Of a DNA stretch of 56,563 bases, positions 1-12,899 are shown piece by piece. The DNA lies in the NCBI GenBank assembly GCA_001179505.1, contig CDMY01000748.1, forward strand, positions 194,999-251,561, given 5' to 3'. How positions within the stretch are numbered: position 1 is the first letter of the stretch; every line of letters begins with the position of its first letter. The translations under genes were made by a program, and so were the position numbers. The stretch is from Vitrella brassicaformis (taxonomy: Eukaryota; Sar; Vitrellaceae). Below the pieces are notes generated by a model, which was not told the origin of the DNA, did not search any database, and saw only the letters and a list, made by a program, of their open reading frames with translations.

Positions 1-1171
1 CGGCTTTGACGCTGGATCTGGTGTTGACGATGGTGTCTTCGGCGGCGATGGGTCATGCAGGGGGTCTTACGCTCCCTTGCACCAGCTTCCAGGTGCTTCA
101 GATGCCCAAGATCACTCACACGAGCCACAAGCAGCTGCTGGGATCAAGGAAGAGACCATCTCGTAAGCACAGCTTGAGGATGATGGAGGGAAGCGCAGAG
201 GATGCCCACATGAGGAGTGGAGTGCGCCCGTGTGTCCGTGTGTTGGTGCAGGTGCGGCTCTCGCGATGGCCGGGACGGACAGGGCGATTGGCCTCTTGCA
301 TGGCCACCCGGTGTACTTCGACAGTGCGGACGGCTATCAGGTTGATGTGGACGGCAGGCGCCGGCCGGTTCCGAGCTGGCTGCACATCCGCAGAGTCGGC
401 GACGTGCAGGTCGAAGGGGCTGCTGGTCTGCCGCAAATCAGGTACTAGAGGCATTGACCCTTTCCAGGGATGCTTCACCCGCTGTGCATCTGTTGTCTGT
501 CTGTGGTCATTCTGGCTGCATGCGTCAGTGCGAGCACCCAGGTGGTTTATCCAGCGAGCGATGAAGCTGTGGGTCTCTTCCAGGGCCGCCCCGCCCACGT
601 CGATGAGAAGGGAGGCTTCCTTGTCAGTGTCGATGGCGAGTGGCGGCCCGTTAGGAAAGACGACTGGCCAGACGTCATCAGATTCACCGATGTGGACGTC
701 ACCACGCTCGAAGAACGGTGCGCACGCAGAGATGAGGCAACAACACGCTTTTTCTGCCGTTTCACTGCCTTAGTCGCTACTTGTGTTGGTCGCATCAGGC
801 TGGACTGTACGATTGGGAGACTCCAAGACGACAGAACATTCATTCGGCTTGGGCGGTTCCTCTATCAGGTGGTGAGACGCGGCACAGGTGTCTGCCCGGC
901 CACGGGCGACACTGTAAGGTACAGAAGGACGCTTTTTGACTACGGATTTCCACCCGACAGAGGCAGCAAGAAGCTGAGAGATTATGAAGCGACCCTCGAG
1001 TATGGCAAAGCGTCCCTGTACGGCTTCGAGCATGATATGCTGTGGTCCTTCGAGCACGATATGCTGTGGTCGATGAGGGTTGGCGAAGTCCGGCGCGTCA
1101 TCAGACCAATGAGTGGCTCGAACAAGACTTATTGGGAGCTGGAGCTGATCGAAATAATAGAGCAGAAGTGA
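1..1171 (+). CDS. Secreted FKBP-like protein, tandem copy 1 (5' end cut by window)
   Basis: Exons 1-162, 252-441, 529-717 and 799-1171. By comparison with copy 2 the ATG lies 4 bases before the window, so only the start codon and one base are missing; the model then gives 305 residues. The N-terminus (about 1-22) is a hydrophobic signal peptide ending near GHA. Exons 2 and 3 each encode one copy of a 35-40-residue repeat (around residues 67-100 and 132-165) with the pattern GL..G....D..GGY.V.V.G..RPV. Exon 4 encodes an FKBP-like domain (about 197-303) with a YQVVRRGTG opening and an MRVGEVRRVI motif, the latter matching the MxVGExRRxxIP stretch of FKBP-type prolyl isomerases. The usual 80s loop is missing, so isomerase activity is doubtful. 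Eight residues (FEHDMLWS) are duplicated in tandem at 1026-1073. Intron 718-798 is 81 nt without an in-frame stop, so it could be retained. Probable role: secretory-pathway or extracellular; substrate unknown. Confidence 0.7.
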
Positions 1172-1885
1172 GCGAGGCATTGTGCTGTGCTGGGCTGGGC
1201 TGGGCTGTGCTGGGGGCTGGGCTTGGCTTACTACAGCTCGAGCTGCTCAAGATAGAGTAACTGCACTGACTCACTCAACCACTCACTCAGTCGACCATCC
1301 AACCACATGCATATCACCACTACCACTAACACCAACTGAGCTGCTCTTCCCTCACATGCCCATATGTCTGCCTATGTGCCTGCCTGCCTGTCTGGCTGAT
1401 GTGACCCCAATTGCACGGATGCGTGTGTGACTGACTGACGAGAGGAGTGCTTTTTGATGGCATTTTAGCCCTGGTACTGGTCTGATTGGCTGTGTGTCAG
1501 ACAGTGAGTTTTCGCCTGTCAGCATGAGACGAATTCGTGACGTGACTTTGCTGCTGCATATGGGGGGCAGAGAGAAGGGCAAGAGAGAGACCGCTTGCTT
1601 CTTTGACGAGAGGAGGGAGGGAGGGACAACCCAATCGACTGTGTGGGATTCCCTTCACCGTCTGTGTGTACTGGTGCATCTGTTACTTTGGTGTGTGTCA
1701 GTTTCCATCACAAAACAGATCGACTCGACCAACTGCAATCCACAAGTGATGAAGCGACGAATGCATCATTGTCACTTCTGGCGCCCTTCTCCTTCTACAA
1801 TCTGCCTGCGAGCTTCGCACAATGCCAGGCACAACACTCCTGGCTCTGAAGGGCTAGTGGCAAGGAATCCAAGGCTGGATCAGAC
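1172..1885. other. Spacer between tandem copies 1 and 2
   Basis: This stretch must hold the terminator of copy 1 and the promoter of copy 2. I see short GCTGG and CACT direct repeats near 1190-1290 but no credible exon, RNA gene or promoter motif. Because copy 1 starts at the window edge, I cannot tell whether the spacer itself belongs to the duplicated unit. Confidence 0.5.
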
Positions 1886-3135
1886 ATGACGGCTTTGACG
1901 CTGGATCTGGTGTTGACGATGGTGTCTTCGGCGGCGATGGGTCATGCAGGGGGTCTTACGCTCCCTTGCACCGGCTTCCAGATGCTTCAGATGCCCAAGA
2001 TCACTCACACGAGCCACAAGCAGCTGCTGGGATCAAGGAAGAGACCATCTCGTAAGCACAGCTTGAGGATGATGGAGGGAAGCGCAGAGGATGCCTACGT
2101 GAGGAGTGGAGTGCTGCGCCTGTGTGTCCGTGTGTTGGTGCAGGTGTGGCTCCCGCGATGGCCGGGACGGACAGGGCGATTGGCCTCTTGCATGGCCTTT
2201 CGGTGTACTTCGACAGAGTGGACGGCTACCAGGTTGATGTGGAGGATGGTCGACGGCGGCCTGTTTCGAGCTGGCAGCACATCCGCAGACTCGGCGACGT
2301 GCAGGCCAAAGGGGCCGCTGGTCTGCCGCAAGTCAGGTACTGAAGAGGTGCACGGACACATGGATTGGTTGATTTTTTGTCCCCCAACGCGTCGCAGTGT
2401 CGTGTGTGTCCGTCTTTTGTGGGTGCATGCGTCAGTGCGGGCACCAAGATCATCTATCCAGCAAGCGATGAAGCTGTGGGTCTCTTCCAGGGCCGCCCCG
2501 CCCACGTCGATGAGAAGGGAGGCTTCATTGTCAATGTCGATGGCGAGTGGCGGCCCGTCAGGAAAGACGATTGGCCAGACGTCCATCAGGTTCACCGACT
2601 TGGACATGACCAACATACGCGGAGAGCTGTAAGTACACAGACATGAGGCAACAACTCTTCTTTTTTTTTTCTCCATCTATACTCGTTCCTTGCATGTGTC
2701 GTTGGTCGCATCAGGCCGGGCAGTGCGAAAGCCATATTCCAAGGCGACAGCACATTCATTCGGCGTGGGCGGTTTCTCTACCAGGTGGTGAGACGCGGCA
2801 CAGGTGTCTGCCCGACCACTGGCGACACTGTCAAGTACAAAATGGCGGAATTTGTTGACGGATTCCGAGGCGACAGAGGCAGCAGATTGTACGTCAAATT
2901 CGAATCGAGCTTCGAGGATGGCGACCAGTCCTCGGGAGGCTTCGAGCGTGACATGCTGTGGTCGATGAGGGTTGGCGAAGTGCGGCACGTCATCGATTCA
3001 ATGAGTAGTGGCTCGGACACGACTTATTTCGAGCTGGAGCTGATCGAAATAATGGAGCAAGGTTTAGTAATATCACACTCTGACAGACTGAGCTGTTGTG
3101 CTGTGCTGTGCTGTGCTGCGAGTGAGTTTTGCTGA
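1886..3135 (+). CDS. Secreted FKBP-like protein, tandem copy 2 (frameshifted)
   Basis: Exons 1886-2051, 2144-2336, 2436-2628 and 2715-3135, collinear with copy 1 and with the same intron phases (1, 2, 2). ATG 1886 starts a signal peptide (residues 1-22, hydrophobic run LDLVLTMVSSAAMGHA). Two of the 35-40-residue repeats are followed by an FKBP-like domain with YQVVRRGTG and MRVGEVRHVI. Near 2583 the sequence has one extra C compared with copy 1. This shifts the frame in exon 3; removing it restores both the homology (VIRFTDLDM against VIRFTDVDV) and the exon phase. Copy 2 is therefore a pseudogene, or carries a sequencing error, or uses an unusual splice. The C-terminus lacks the stop used by copy 1 (EIIEQK) and runs about 23 residues further to a TGA at 3135. 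Otherwise the copies are close, so the duplication is fairly recent. Confidence 0.62.
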
Positions 3136-6006
3136 TTGCTTTCTGCTCGCTTCCCTGGTCGCAGGATGGGCTGCGCGGGTGTCTAGGCAGTAGGTTCAGT
3201 TTCTTCATCAAATTGGTGTTGGACGGGTGTCATTCATTTTGCAAACACAAAGGTCGACGGTGAAGGAGTTGTGTGTGTGATGATGGGGCGGGTACACATA
3301 TCGATTCAACTCACGTGTGCCGGTGTGTGGACGTCTCTTATGTCATCTGTCTGTCCGCCAGTCCGTCAGTCGGTCGGCAAAGAGACGAACGAGTGCGCAC
3401 AAGCGAAAAAGAGAGCCATCCGTTCTTCCATCCATCCATGAGAGCGCACACACCCATCACACACAACCTAAACCAACCAAGAAGGATACACACAGCCAAT
3501 CCACACACACACACACACACACACACATGCGCCCCGCCCCATTCACTCACCCTCATCAGTCAGTGGCGTCTTGGTGTTGGTGCAACACATGCAGTGCCAA
3601 GTGCAGGTCGCGCATCTGGACCTCAGCTGCCATCTGCTGCCCTTACCCACACCATTGGCCAGGCCGGGCAAGGCGAGCACATGGCACAGGAGCTAGACAC
3701 GCAAACCCACACAGCACAGCGCAGCACGCGTCAGCAGGGCTGAGGTTAGATAAGATGGTAGTGAGTGCCTCTCGCTCTAAACCAGCCGCAAGAGCCACTG
3801 CACGCCACTCACAGCCAGCCAGAGGGATACACACACACAACACAGCACACCACAGCATACCACATCACACAGCATATCGCACAGGGACATCGCAGGTTGA
3901 CCAAAACACACCGAAAAACACGACAGCCAGCCAGACAAACAGACAGCCAGACAGACAGGCAGACAGACGACACGAATGAACCGACAGGAGCAAACGAAAC
4001 GGACTCGCACGCCACTCCCCACAGCATAAACGAACGAACACCGGTTCTCTCTTTCTCTGTGTCTGTTCCTCTCTCTCTCCGTCTCTCTCTCGCTCTCTGT
4101 CTCAGTGGTGTGCCCCCAGCACCTCCGCTCGCTCTTGCACCCGCACTCTGTTTGTCAGGACACAAGAGAGAAAGGGAGGCAGGGAGGCAATCAGATGGGC
4201 AGGCAATTGGGTAGACAGGCGGGCAAAAAAGGTGGCGTGACGTACACACACAGAGATGTGGATATGTATCGGTGAGGCTGGTCTGCTCATCCATCCATCC
4301 ATCCGCTCGCTCACCTCCTGTGCTGCCTTGTGCTGCCTTGCCTTGTGTGACGTTGACGTGCGTGTCTGTCAGTGAGTGAGTGAGTGACCAAACAAGTAGG
4401 TGCCAGTGGAGTCAGTGAGTCAGTAGCAGATAGAGTAGGAGGTGAAAACCTATCCACACATACTCACACACATACACACACACATGAACCCCACTACACG
4501 ACACGACATAGACCACACCACACGCCCTGACTGACTGACCACACACCGCCCGCCCCTTGGCTCTCTCAGCTCACTTACATCCTTGCACATGTATACCTAT
4601 ATATCGGCCGATACTTGTGCGGACAGACAGGCGGGCAGGCAGGCAGGCAGCTGAGGGAGAGAGGGAGCAGACGAGACGGCCGTGTGAGGGTGGTGTGGTG
4701 TGGGTGTGAAGCGTCGGCGTCGTGCTGACAGACAGACGGACAGACGGAGAAGAGTATGGTATGGTATATATGTACACAGACAGGCAGGTAGGCAGGCAGG
4801 CAGGCAGGCGCAGCATCAGTCGACTGACCCACCCACCCACCCAACCACACACACACGCACACACACACTCAGCAGCCACTCAGACAGACAGACAGACAGT
4901 AGTTACAAATAGAGAGAACCAATCACTCACTCACTAAGTTAGTTAGTGGCACACACGCACACACGCTCACTTGACAAACCAATCCAGCGCTTCGCTTTCT
5001 CTATCCCTCCCTCTCCCTCTCTCTCCCACTCCCAGATGTCGCTCCCAGATGTCGCTCGCTCGCATCCCGTTCCCCTTCCCCACCCTCTCACCACACGCGC
5101 ATCGCCGACCGACCCAAGCCACCACCCGCCCCCTCTCTGTCTGCAAGCACTCATAGTTTTTCACACCACCCTCCTGATTGCCGCACCCATACAGACAGGA
5201 GACGAAAAACGAGGCGTACACACGGGGGCGGGGTGGTTGTTGTTGTGTGTCTGTAGACAGCCATGCCGAATCTCGTCTTGCCACACCGCCTCACTCACCT
5301 CACCTCATCTCACCGCTACCCCCTAAAATTCTCAAAATTGTCGGTCGACAGCCGTCCGTGCAGAGATACAGACATATGGACACATCACATCCACGTGTGT
5401 GAGTGAGGGTAGGTGGACGGAGAGGGTGGGGTGGGGTGGGAGGCGATATATACGTGTGTGTGTGAGAGAGAGAGAGAGTGAGAGAGGGAGTGGAGAGGGG
5501 GAGAGAGAGCGAGGGAGAGAGCAACCACCCCGTCATCCAGCCGTCCGATCGATCAGCCGTAGCGAGCGTCCTCTTGCCAGGAAGCGTCACACCAACACAC
5601 ACAGACACACACAGAGAGAGAGGGAGCACAGCACTCGTCCGCACACGCACACCAACAGGTAGGTATACATATACACACATCCGCAACCACACCCCATGAA
5701 CAAACAAGAACAAGTATACAGAGGGCAGACAGACAGACAGACAGACACCCACCCCCCCTCCAGCTCCCATCCCTATCTCCCCGCCATCTATGTGTAAGTA
5801 TACACCGCCCGTTCAGTACTTCATTCGGTAGACCATTCTTCCATCCATCCATCCATCGGTGTGCCGCTTTTCTCATTCGCCCTCCATCCTTTGTCAATAC
5901 AGACAGACTGACAGACAGAGAGGGGGGGAGGGAGAAAAAAGCACGGCCATCCATCCATCCACCCACCCACCAGACAAAGAAGAGAAAAAGAGGGACAGAT
6001 CTGCCC
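3136..6006. repeat. Gene-free convergent interval rich in simple repeats
   Basis: No exon-like stretch is supported here. The DNA is a patchwork of (CA)n (3501-3528 is the cleanest), (GACA)n/(GGCA)n around 3940-3970, 4620-4650 and 4780-4810, (CCAT)n near 4287-4306 and 5840-5856, (GA)n near 5460-5520, and CTCT-rich tracts near 4060-4100 and 5000-5040. Open frames in it translate only to repeats of T/H, C/V or D/R/Q and are artefacts. It lies between the 3' ends of copy 2 and the minus-strand gene at 6007. Confidence 0.75.
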
Positions 6007-8534
6007 TCACTCCCTCCCACTCCCTCCTCCCCCTCCCTGCTTGCGTCTCTTCCTCGTGGTGGTCGTGGTGGTTGTGGTGGTCGTGGTCGTTGTGTTTGTG
6101 GTGCTGCTGCCATGGTTGATGCCTCTGAGTGGCACGCACGGCGGCGCTGACGGCTCGACTGACGCGCAGGGCCACACGAACGACCACAGCAGTGTGAGCA
6201 ACATCTGCACGTACGCCAGCAGACGGGCCCACACGCCCACACCCACACCCACACCCACGGCGGCATCGATGTCCGCCACCGCCACCGTCTCCTGCTGCTG
6301 CTGCTGTTTCTGTTTGTCGCTCTCCGTCGCTTCGTCGCCACTGACGCGCTCACTGCTCGGCACTGCGGCACAACCACTCACTGCAGCAGCAGCAGCTGAC
6401 GCCTTTTGCTTCTTCTTGTTGCGCGCTCGCCGTTTCTTGGCCCGTTTGCTGTCCTCCTGCTGCTGCAGCAGCTGCTGCTGCTGCTGCTTCTGGTGGTGCC
6501 TTGGGTGGTGCGGGGCCTCCTTGCTGCTGTCCTTGCTGCTGGTGGTGTTGTCCTGGTGGTGCTGGATGTGGCTGTGTGTGTGGATGTGGGCGTGGCTGTC
6601 GAGCATCAGGGATGGAGGGCGGATGGAGGGCGTGGGCGTGAGGGTGGAGTGGGTGAAGGGTGACTCGCCGCTCTCCATCTTGGGGTTCACCTCCTGCAGA
6701 TCAAGATCAGATCGACACACAGTGGTGAGGTGTCTTGTGGTGGGTGCTGGCTGTGTGTGTGTGTCGACCAACGAGCGAGCGTACCTTGTTGATTTTGATG
6801 ACCGGTGACTCGTCGCCAGCCTCCCAGGACTCGCCGGCGCCGGCGTCATCAAGTGCCCGCTGCAGAGACCCCAACAGCAGGGACGACAGCAGACGGGGAG
6901 AAGACGGAGGGGACGAATCGGCCTGGATGCATCACACAGACAGACAGACAGACAGAGAGGGAAGGAGATGGAGTGCGTGTGTGTGTGTGTAAGGGAGAGA
7001 GGGGGTGGGAGGGTGGATGCGGTGCTTACGTCTTCCTCCCTCCTGGGGTCTTTGATGACGACCTCATTGTCGCTCTCCACCTCACACACATCCTTATCCT
7101 TGCCAACACCCTCCTGCACACACACAGAACACACAGAGGCCATTCATTCAGTCAGTCGGGGTGCACACAGGCATCCTTGTGTGTCAGTGCGTGTGTGTGT
7201 GAAGATACCTACCTGAGCCATCATGGCGGACGACGCCTGCTCCAGCCCCCAGCCGAAGGAGGGCGAGGGCGGCGTCGGCTGAGACGAAGATGACAGGGGC
7301 AAAGCGGCCAGGCGGGACTGAACACAAAACCACACGCAAGATGGCCAGATGGGTGGTGAGTGTGTATCTGCTGGTGGTGGTGGTGCATACCAGTTCTAGC
7401 TCCTCCTGCTCCCGCTTGGCCTCCTCCATCTGCGTCAGCCTCTCAATCTCAGCGCAACGAAGAGACTCACGCTGACACACACACGCACACACACATACAC
7501 AAGCATCCACAGGCATCCACATGCAGCTTTGGTGGAGGTTTGTCTTACGCGCAGGTCTGCGAGGTGTTCGCTGAGCTCCCACTCGTTCAGAGAAGAGCTT
7601 GGAGCCTCCTGCACATGAATCTGTCAGACAGGGAGAACCGAACCAACGACACCAACACAACACAGACATATAGTGAGCATCAAATCGATGGCTATCTGCT
7701 GCATACACACATGCATGGGGCTGTCTGTCTCTTCTCGGTCTCGCACTTACCCGGACGTTGCCCTGGTAGCCCTTGGTGAACACCCTCCCTCGATGGGAGT
7801 GCTGCCCGCGGTGCTGCTGCTGCTGCTGCTGGTGGTAGTAGTGGTGCGGATTCGCCCAGCCGTGATAGTACCTGCCGCACATGCACACACACACACACAC
7901 AGACAGGCATGCACATTGGACGACACACGTCCTGCCTCCCTCCCTCCCTCCCTCCCTTGAGTCAGTCGACTTACCCTCCTCCCCGGCCTCTCCCACGGAA
8001 GCCTCTCCCCCTCCCCTGCCGCCCATAGCCTCCGTAGCCGCCGCCATATGGGTGCTGATACTGGTGCTGATACCCACAGCCATACCCATACCCATACCCA
8101 CTGCCGCCATGACCACCGCCATACCCATACCCACTGCTGCCTTGCCCTTGCCGCACGGCAGCCGGCGGCGGGGTGATCACACGCACCTTGTCCACCACCC
8201 CCTGAGGAGGATGCTGCGGCTCGTAGTGATGCTCGTAAGGCTGCTGCTCGTGATGCTGCTGCTGACGCTGCTGATGCTCGTCCTGCGTGTGGTCGCCGCC
8301 CTGTTGCTGCAGTTGCTGCAGCTGCTGGTGTGGCTGCGGTTGCGCATATCGGTGGTCGTCTGGCAGGGGGGGTGGCGGCCACTGGAAGGTGTCACACGAG
8401 TCGCCAGCTCCAGCGACTCCAGCGACACACGGATCTTGCCCCTCGAGCTGGTCGTATGCGTGTGGCTGGTGCTGGTTGTCGGAGGGGAACCACTGAGGGA
8501 GCGGAGCGTTGTAGTAGCCAAAGGGGTCCTCCAT
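6007..8534 (-). CDS. Low-complexity RGG/Q-rich protein, function unknown
   Basis: Eight exons on the minus strand: 8534-7975, 7871-7751, 7608-7549, 7471-7391, 7317-7213, 7113-7030, 6922-6785, 6693-6007. Total 1836 nt, 611 residues, all phases consistent. The N-terminal 186 residues are Q/H/P-rich and pass into a G/Y-rich stretch ending in an RGRGFRGRG box, typical of RNA-binding disordered regions. Exons 3-4 are acidic and helical (possible short coiled coil). The last exon has poly-Q, a strongly basic KRAKKRRARNKKK patch, a hydrophobic segment with core WARLLAYVQMLLTLLWSFVW that could span a membrane, then poly-T and a basic RKRRK tail. I do not recognise a folded domain. An RNA-granule or membrane-linked RNA-binding role is inference from composition. 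It shares a 368-bp divergent promoter region with the gene at 8903. Confidence 0.68.
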
Positions 8535-8902
8535 CGCCCGTCCTCTCTGTCAATCCAATCAACGCCTCTCTGCCTCACATCATCACAGGTCTGCCTCTTG
8601 GCTTTGTCGCATTCGCTCTACCCCTCTGCGAGCTACTAGTGACTAAGCTCGCACTCTCTTTGTGGGCGATGGGGGGCATGCGTCTCACGTCTGAGGCTTA
8701 GCTCAGCTCTCTAAGTCGACAGCAGTGCTCTGGGGCCTTTGCAGCGCCTAGAAAGCTCCCCTGAAACGAACTTGGAGGCCTCCCTCCCTCTGTGACAGAG
8801 AGGGGGAGGGCGTAAAGGCGTCAGCAGTCAGCAGCAGCAGCGTCACGGCCGCCGCGGCCCGGCATCTAGCAGCAGAGGAGACGAGCGGGAGCGTCATTGA
8901 CC
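8535..8902. promoter_or_regulatory. Divergent intergenic region (likely bidirectional promoter)
   Basis: 368 bp separate the start codons of two oppositely transcribed genes (8534 minus, 8903 plus), so both promoters must fit here. It has a GC-rich CAG-repeat stretch near 8820-8880 and a short inverted pair of CCTCCCTC/GAGGGGGAGG near 8780-8812. No TATA box is apparent. Confidence 0.6.
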
Positions 8903-9300
8903 ATGTCGTCGGCCATCAACCAGATCAAGTCGTCTATTCAGACGGCGGTGCGGAGTGAGGACGCCTTCAGCGGCGAGAAGGGCAACCTCGCCTCGAGGGT
9001 GCAGCTCCTCACGTCAGCTTGTTGCAAGCGAGAGGACAGGACTCACACACACGAGCCTGCCTGGCGATTCATTGACTGACTGCAATGTGTGTGTGTGTGT
9101 GTGTGTTGATCACTCAGGACTGAGGGCACTCGGAGTGCGGTTGAGTATGTGATATCGCTCATCAAGAACAAGGGCGAGCTCGTGTCCACCAAGATCATGG
9201 CCATTCGGGTGGGTGGGGGACGCGCAGCGCAGCGCAGCGCAGGCGTCAGTCTGTCTGCCGAATGATGTGTGTGAAGGTCTGAGGTGGTGTGTGTAACTTC

Positions 9301-9332
<32 letters not shown>

Positions 9333-12300
9333 CAGGTGTTGGATCACCTCATGGGGGCGCGCGACAAGCTGGCGACGGCCGTGGCGGAAAAGTGCGGGCG
9401 AGATGAATGGATGGATGGATGGATCCGCGCGGCCGATCTCTGTGTGTATCTTGTGTGTGTGTGTGTGTCTGTGTGTGTGTGTGTAGGCTGCGTTTCTTCT
9501 CTGACATCTTGCGCAAGAGCAAGGAGAAGACGCCCTCCAAGAGAAGACCCGAGTTCTTCCCCACCACCACTAGGTCAGTCAGGTCGAGGTCGTCCAGAGA
9601 GAGCCAGCCATCTATCTATGTGTGTCTGTGTGTGTCTGTGTGTGTGGACTGGCTGACACATTCACTTCCCGATTGCACCACCCACTCACTCACTCTGTAA
9701 TTGGTGTTGGTGTGTGCAGCATGGTGGACGTCGAGGACTTTGTCGGCTGTGTGGCCGAGTTCATCGGTATGCAGGTGTTCATCTGTGTGTGTGTGCCTGT
9801 GTGTGTGAGACTGCCCTTTGTGTGTATGTGTGTGTGTGTGTGTGTGTTTCCATTCTTTAGAGAAGTGGGCCCGTCAGTACGCCGCGCGGCCCGACAAGCT
9901 GCGCGAGTTCACCACCACGCGAGACAAACTCAAAAAAGAAGGTTTGGCGCTCGACCCACACACACAACAGATGCCCTCACTGACCTGAGGTATGTATGTG
10001 TGTTTGTGTGTGTGTGTGTGTGTGTGCAGGTGTCAGCTTCCCGCAGTCACAGGACTTCCACCACCTGGTAAACAGCAGCACCAGCACCGACACACGCACA
10101 CACGCACAGCCTTGACGACGTGCGTCGAATGACTGAATGAATGCAGTCGTCCCGCCCCGGCGGCTCGTCGCCGTCTAACGCACCACCCCCACCGCCACCC
10201 CCACCAATGGGTACCCACCCCCCACCCCCCCAAAGCACCGCACACATATCACTGGTGTGGCTTTGCTGTGCAGACGACGACCACTCCCGTGATCGTGATC
10301 GTCGCGACAGTGGTGGTGGTGGGGACGCCTCGCGCCGGTCGTCCGACCGGCGTATGTCGCGGACCGATTTGGACATCGCACTGACCATGGCTGTGGACCT
10401 CAAGGAGGCCATACAGGACGGTAGGCGCACGTGCAGATGGACACCATGGAGGGATGGATGGATGGAGCCAGGGCAGGGAGGTGGAAGCATGGGTGTGTGT
10501 GTGTGTGGATGTGTGTGGGCGCATCGCATGGCAGATCGCCACAGCGACCGGACGCGCGACCTGCTGGAGAAGTGCCAGAAGTAAAGAGCCGCCACACAGA
10601 CACACACACACACACACAGACACACAGAGAGAGAGAGAGAGAGCGATGTGTGTGTATGTGTCTGTGCATGTGTGTGGGTGTAGGGAGTTGTCATTTTGGG
10701 AGGGCCGCGCGAGCGACGCGGCAGACAACGACCGCATGGACGAATTTGAGGTGAGTGAATTGAGCAACCAAACACCCCTTCAGACACGTCTATGTGCGCA
10801 CGATCAATCAGGACATCGCTGACGTGACCCACAAGCTGGGCGAGGCCATCGCCGCCTATGACAAGGAGCCTGCTCCATCGGTGAGTGTGTGGCTGGGGGG
10901 GNNNNNNNNNNNNNNNNNNNNNNNNNNNNNNNNNNNNNNNNNNNNNNNNNNNNNNNNNNNNNNNNNNNNNNNNNNNNNNNNNNNNNNNNNNNNNNNNNNN
11001 NNNNNNNNNNNNNNNNNNNNNNNNNNNNNNNNNNNNNNNNNNNNNNNNNNNNNNNNNNNNNNNNNNNNNNNNNNNNNNNNNNNNNNNNNNNNNNNNNNNN
11101 NNNNNNNNNNNNNNNNNNNNNNNNNNNNNNNNNNNNNNNNNNNNNNNNNNNNNNNNNNNNNNNNNNNNNNNNNNNNNNNNNNNNNNNNNNNNNNNNNNNN
11201 NGGGGGGCTGGGGATGGAGCATCATGCACACACACAACAGCCATGCCATGCACCTGTGTCCGTGTGTGTGTGTGGGGGCCCTCTCCAGGAGGGCAAGTCG
11301 GAGCGTCCTGCTGGTGGTAAGAAGGAGAAGGGCGAGAAGAAGGGCGGCACCAAGAGGAGCAAGAGCCCCAAGGAGAGGAAGGAAAAGAAAGACAGGTACC
11401 CCCACCCCAGACCCACACCGCACACCCAACTCGCCCCGACACACACACACACACAGAGAGAGAGAGCAGACATACACAGACGCCAACAGACAACAGACAT
11501 ATCGACTCTGTGTGTTTGTGTGTGTGTGTGTGACGATATCAGAGACCGCGAGCAGGAGGACCAGCCCGACTACCTCACTGGCGACCAGCCGGACCCCTCA
11601 TCGTCGCCCCTCTCCCTCGCCGGCCCATCCGAGAAGGGCAAAAAGAAGAAACGACGCGACAGCACGCCGGCCAGCCACGCCAGCGACGCGGCACCGGACA
11701 AGAAGTAAGTACGTCTGCTGCGTCGACAGTGGAGTGGACAGACACAGAGATAGATACTGGTGTGTTTGTTTGTGTGTGTGTGTGTGTGTGTTTGTATGTG
11801 TGTGTGGGCGTAGGGGTGGAGAGGGTGACGAGTTTGTAGGGGTGTCCTCCTCTGGTGTGGGGCTGGATGAGGACCCCTTCACACGGTCCATGACGCCCGC
11901 CTTCGGTCAGTCGGTCCACCCACCACTCACCACTCGCCACACCCTCACCCACACCCACACCCACCTCAATTTTCCCATATGTGTGTGTGTGTGTGTGTGT
12001 GTGCTGCAGGTGACTCAGTCCAGCCGGCGGCCATGTCGTCCCCTGTCCCATGGACAGAGGCGTCGTTCACCTTCCAAACCGCTCCCGCCCTGGGGGCCGG
12101 CGCAGCAGGCGGGCAGCCCATCGCTGGCAGTGGTCAGTGTCCTACCCTGCCCCTCCACACACTGGTGTGTCATCCATGTGTGTGTGTGTGTGTCTTGTGG
12201 TGCGTGTCAGAGGGTGAGCCGTCCTTCGGTGGGTTTCAGTCGGCTGGCGCGAGTGTGCCCAATCTGACTGAGCTGCCGCCAATGGCGCCGCACGCAAGCC

Positions 12301-12866
12301 CCTCTCTCTCTCACGTGAGCACACACGCATGGACACACACACAGCCGTCCACCCACCATACCTCCGTGTTTGCAAAACAGGCGCCCGACACAGTGCCTCC
12401 CGACCAGCAGCAGCAGCAGCAACCACCAGGCGGCCCCATGGCCAGTCCAGGCATGTACCTCACCGGTAAGCCATCACCTAGCCACCCCCTCCCCACCACA
12501 CACACACACACAGATGACTGGATGGACGGCTTGATGTGTGTGTGTGTGTGTGTGCATTGCGTGCAGGTCCGCCGAGCGTGGCGTCGTTGGTGCGGAGTGA
12601 GGCGGCTGCGGGTCAGCAGGCGGCCATGGTGCGGCAGATGCAGATGGCCCTCAAAAACAAGGACGGGGAGATCGAGGTGGGTGGGTCAGTCAGTCAGTCA
12701 GGGGGCAGGGCATGGCATGGCGACACTGTTATTGTGTGAGAGTGTTGCTGGATGGCTGTGTGGCTGTGTGTGTGTGTGTCGGTGCAGGGGCTGCAGAACC
12801 AGATTGACAACCTGCAAGTGGAGATGCAAAAGAAGGACACTCAGAAGTACACACACACACACACAC

Positions 12867-12899
<33 letters not shown>

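Noticed and set aside
718-798. Reading the third intron of tandem copy 1 as coding
   Set aside because: It lacks stops and keeps frame, so retention is possible, but the matching intron in copy 2 (2629-2714) has clear splice sites and different, T-rich sequence.
3273-5812. Many open frames of 60-160 codons in both strands
   Set aside because: They translate to T/H, C/V, S/L or D/R/Q monotony from (CA)n, (GA)n and (GACA)n repeats, have no splice-consistent structure and no domain.
8817-8890. CAG/GCC-rich stretch near the divergent promoter as a possible tRNA or structured RNA
   Set aside because: No cloverleaf, A/B boxes or conserved RNA motif could be traced; it is simple GC-rich leader or promoter sequence.
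10047-12267. Long frames running through the N gap on both strands
   Set aside because: They stay open only because N cannot form stops; outside the gap they follow TG/CA repeat translations.
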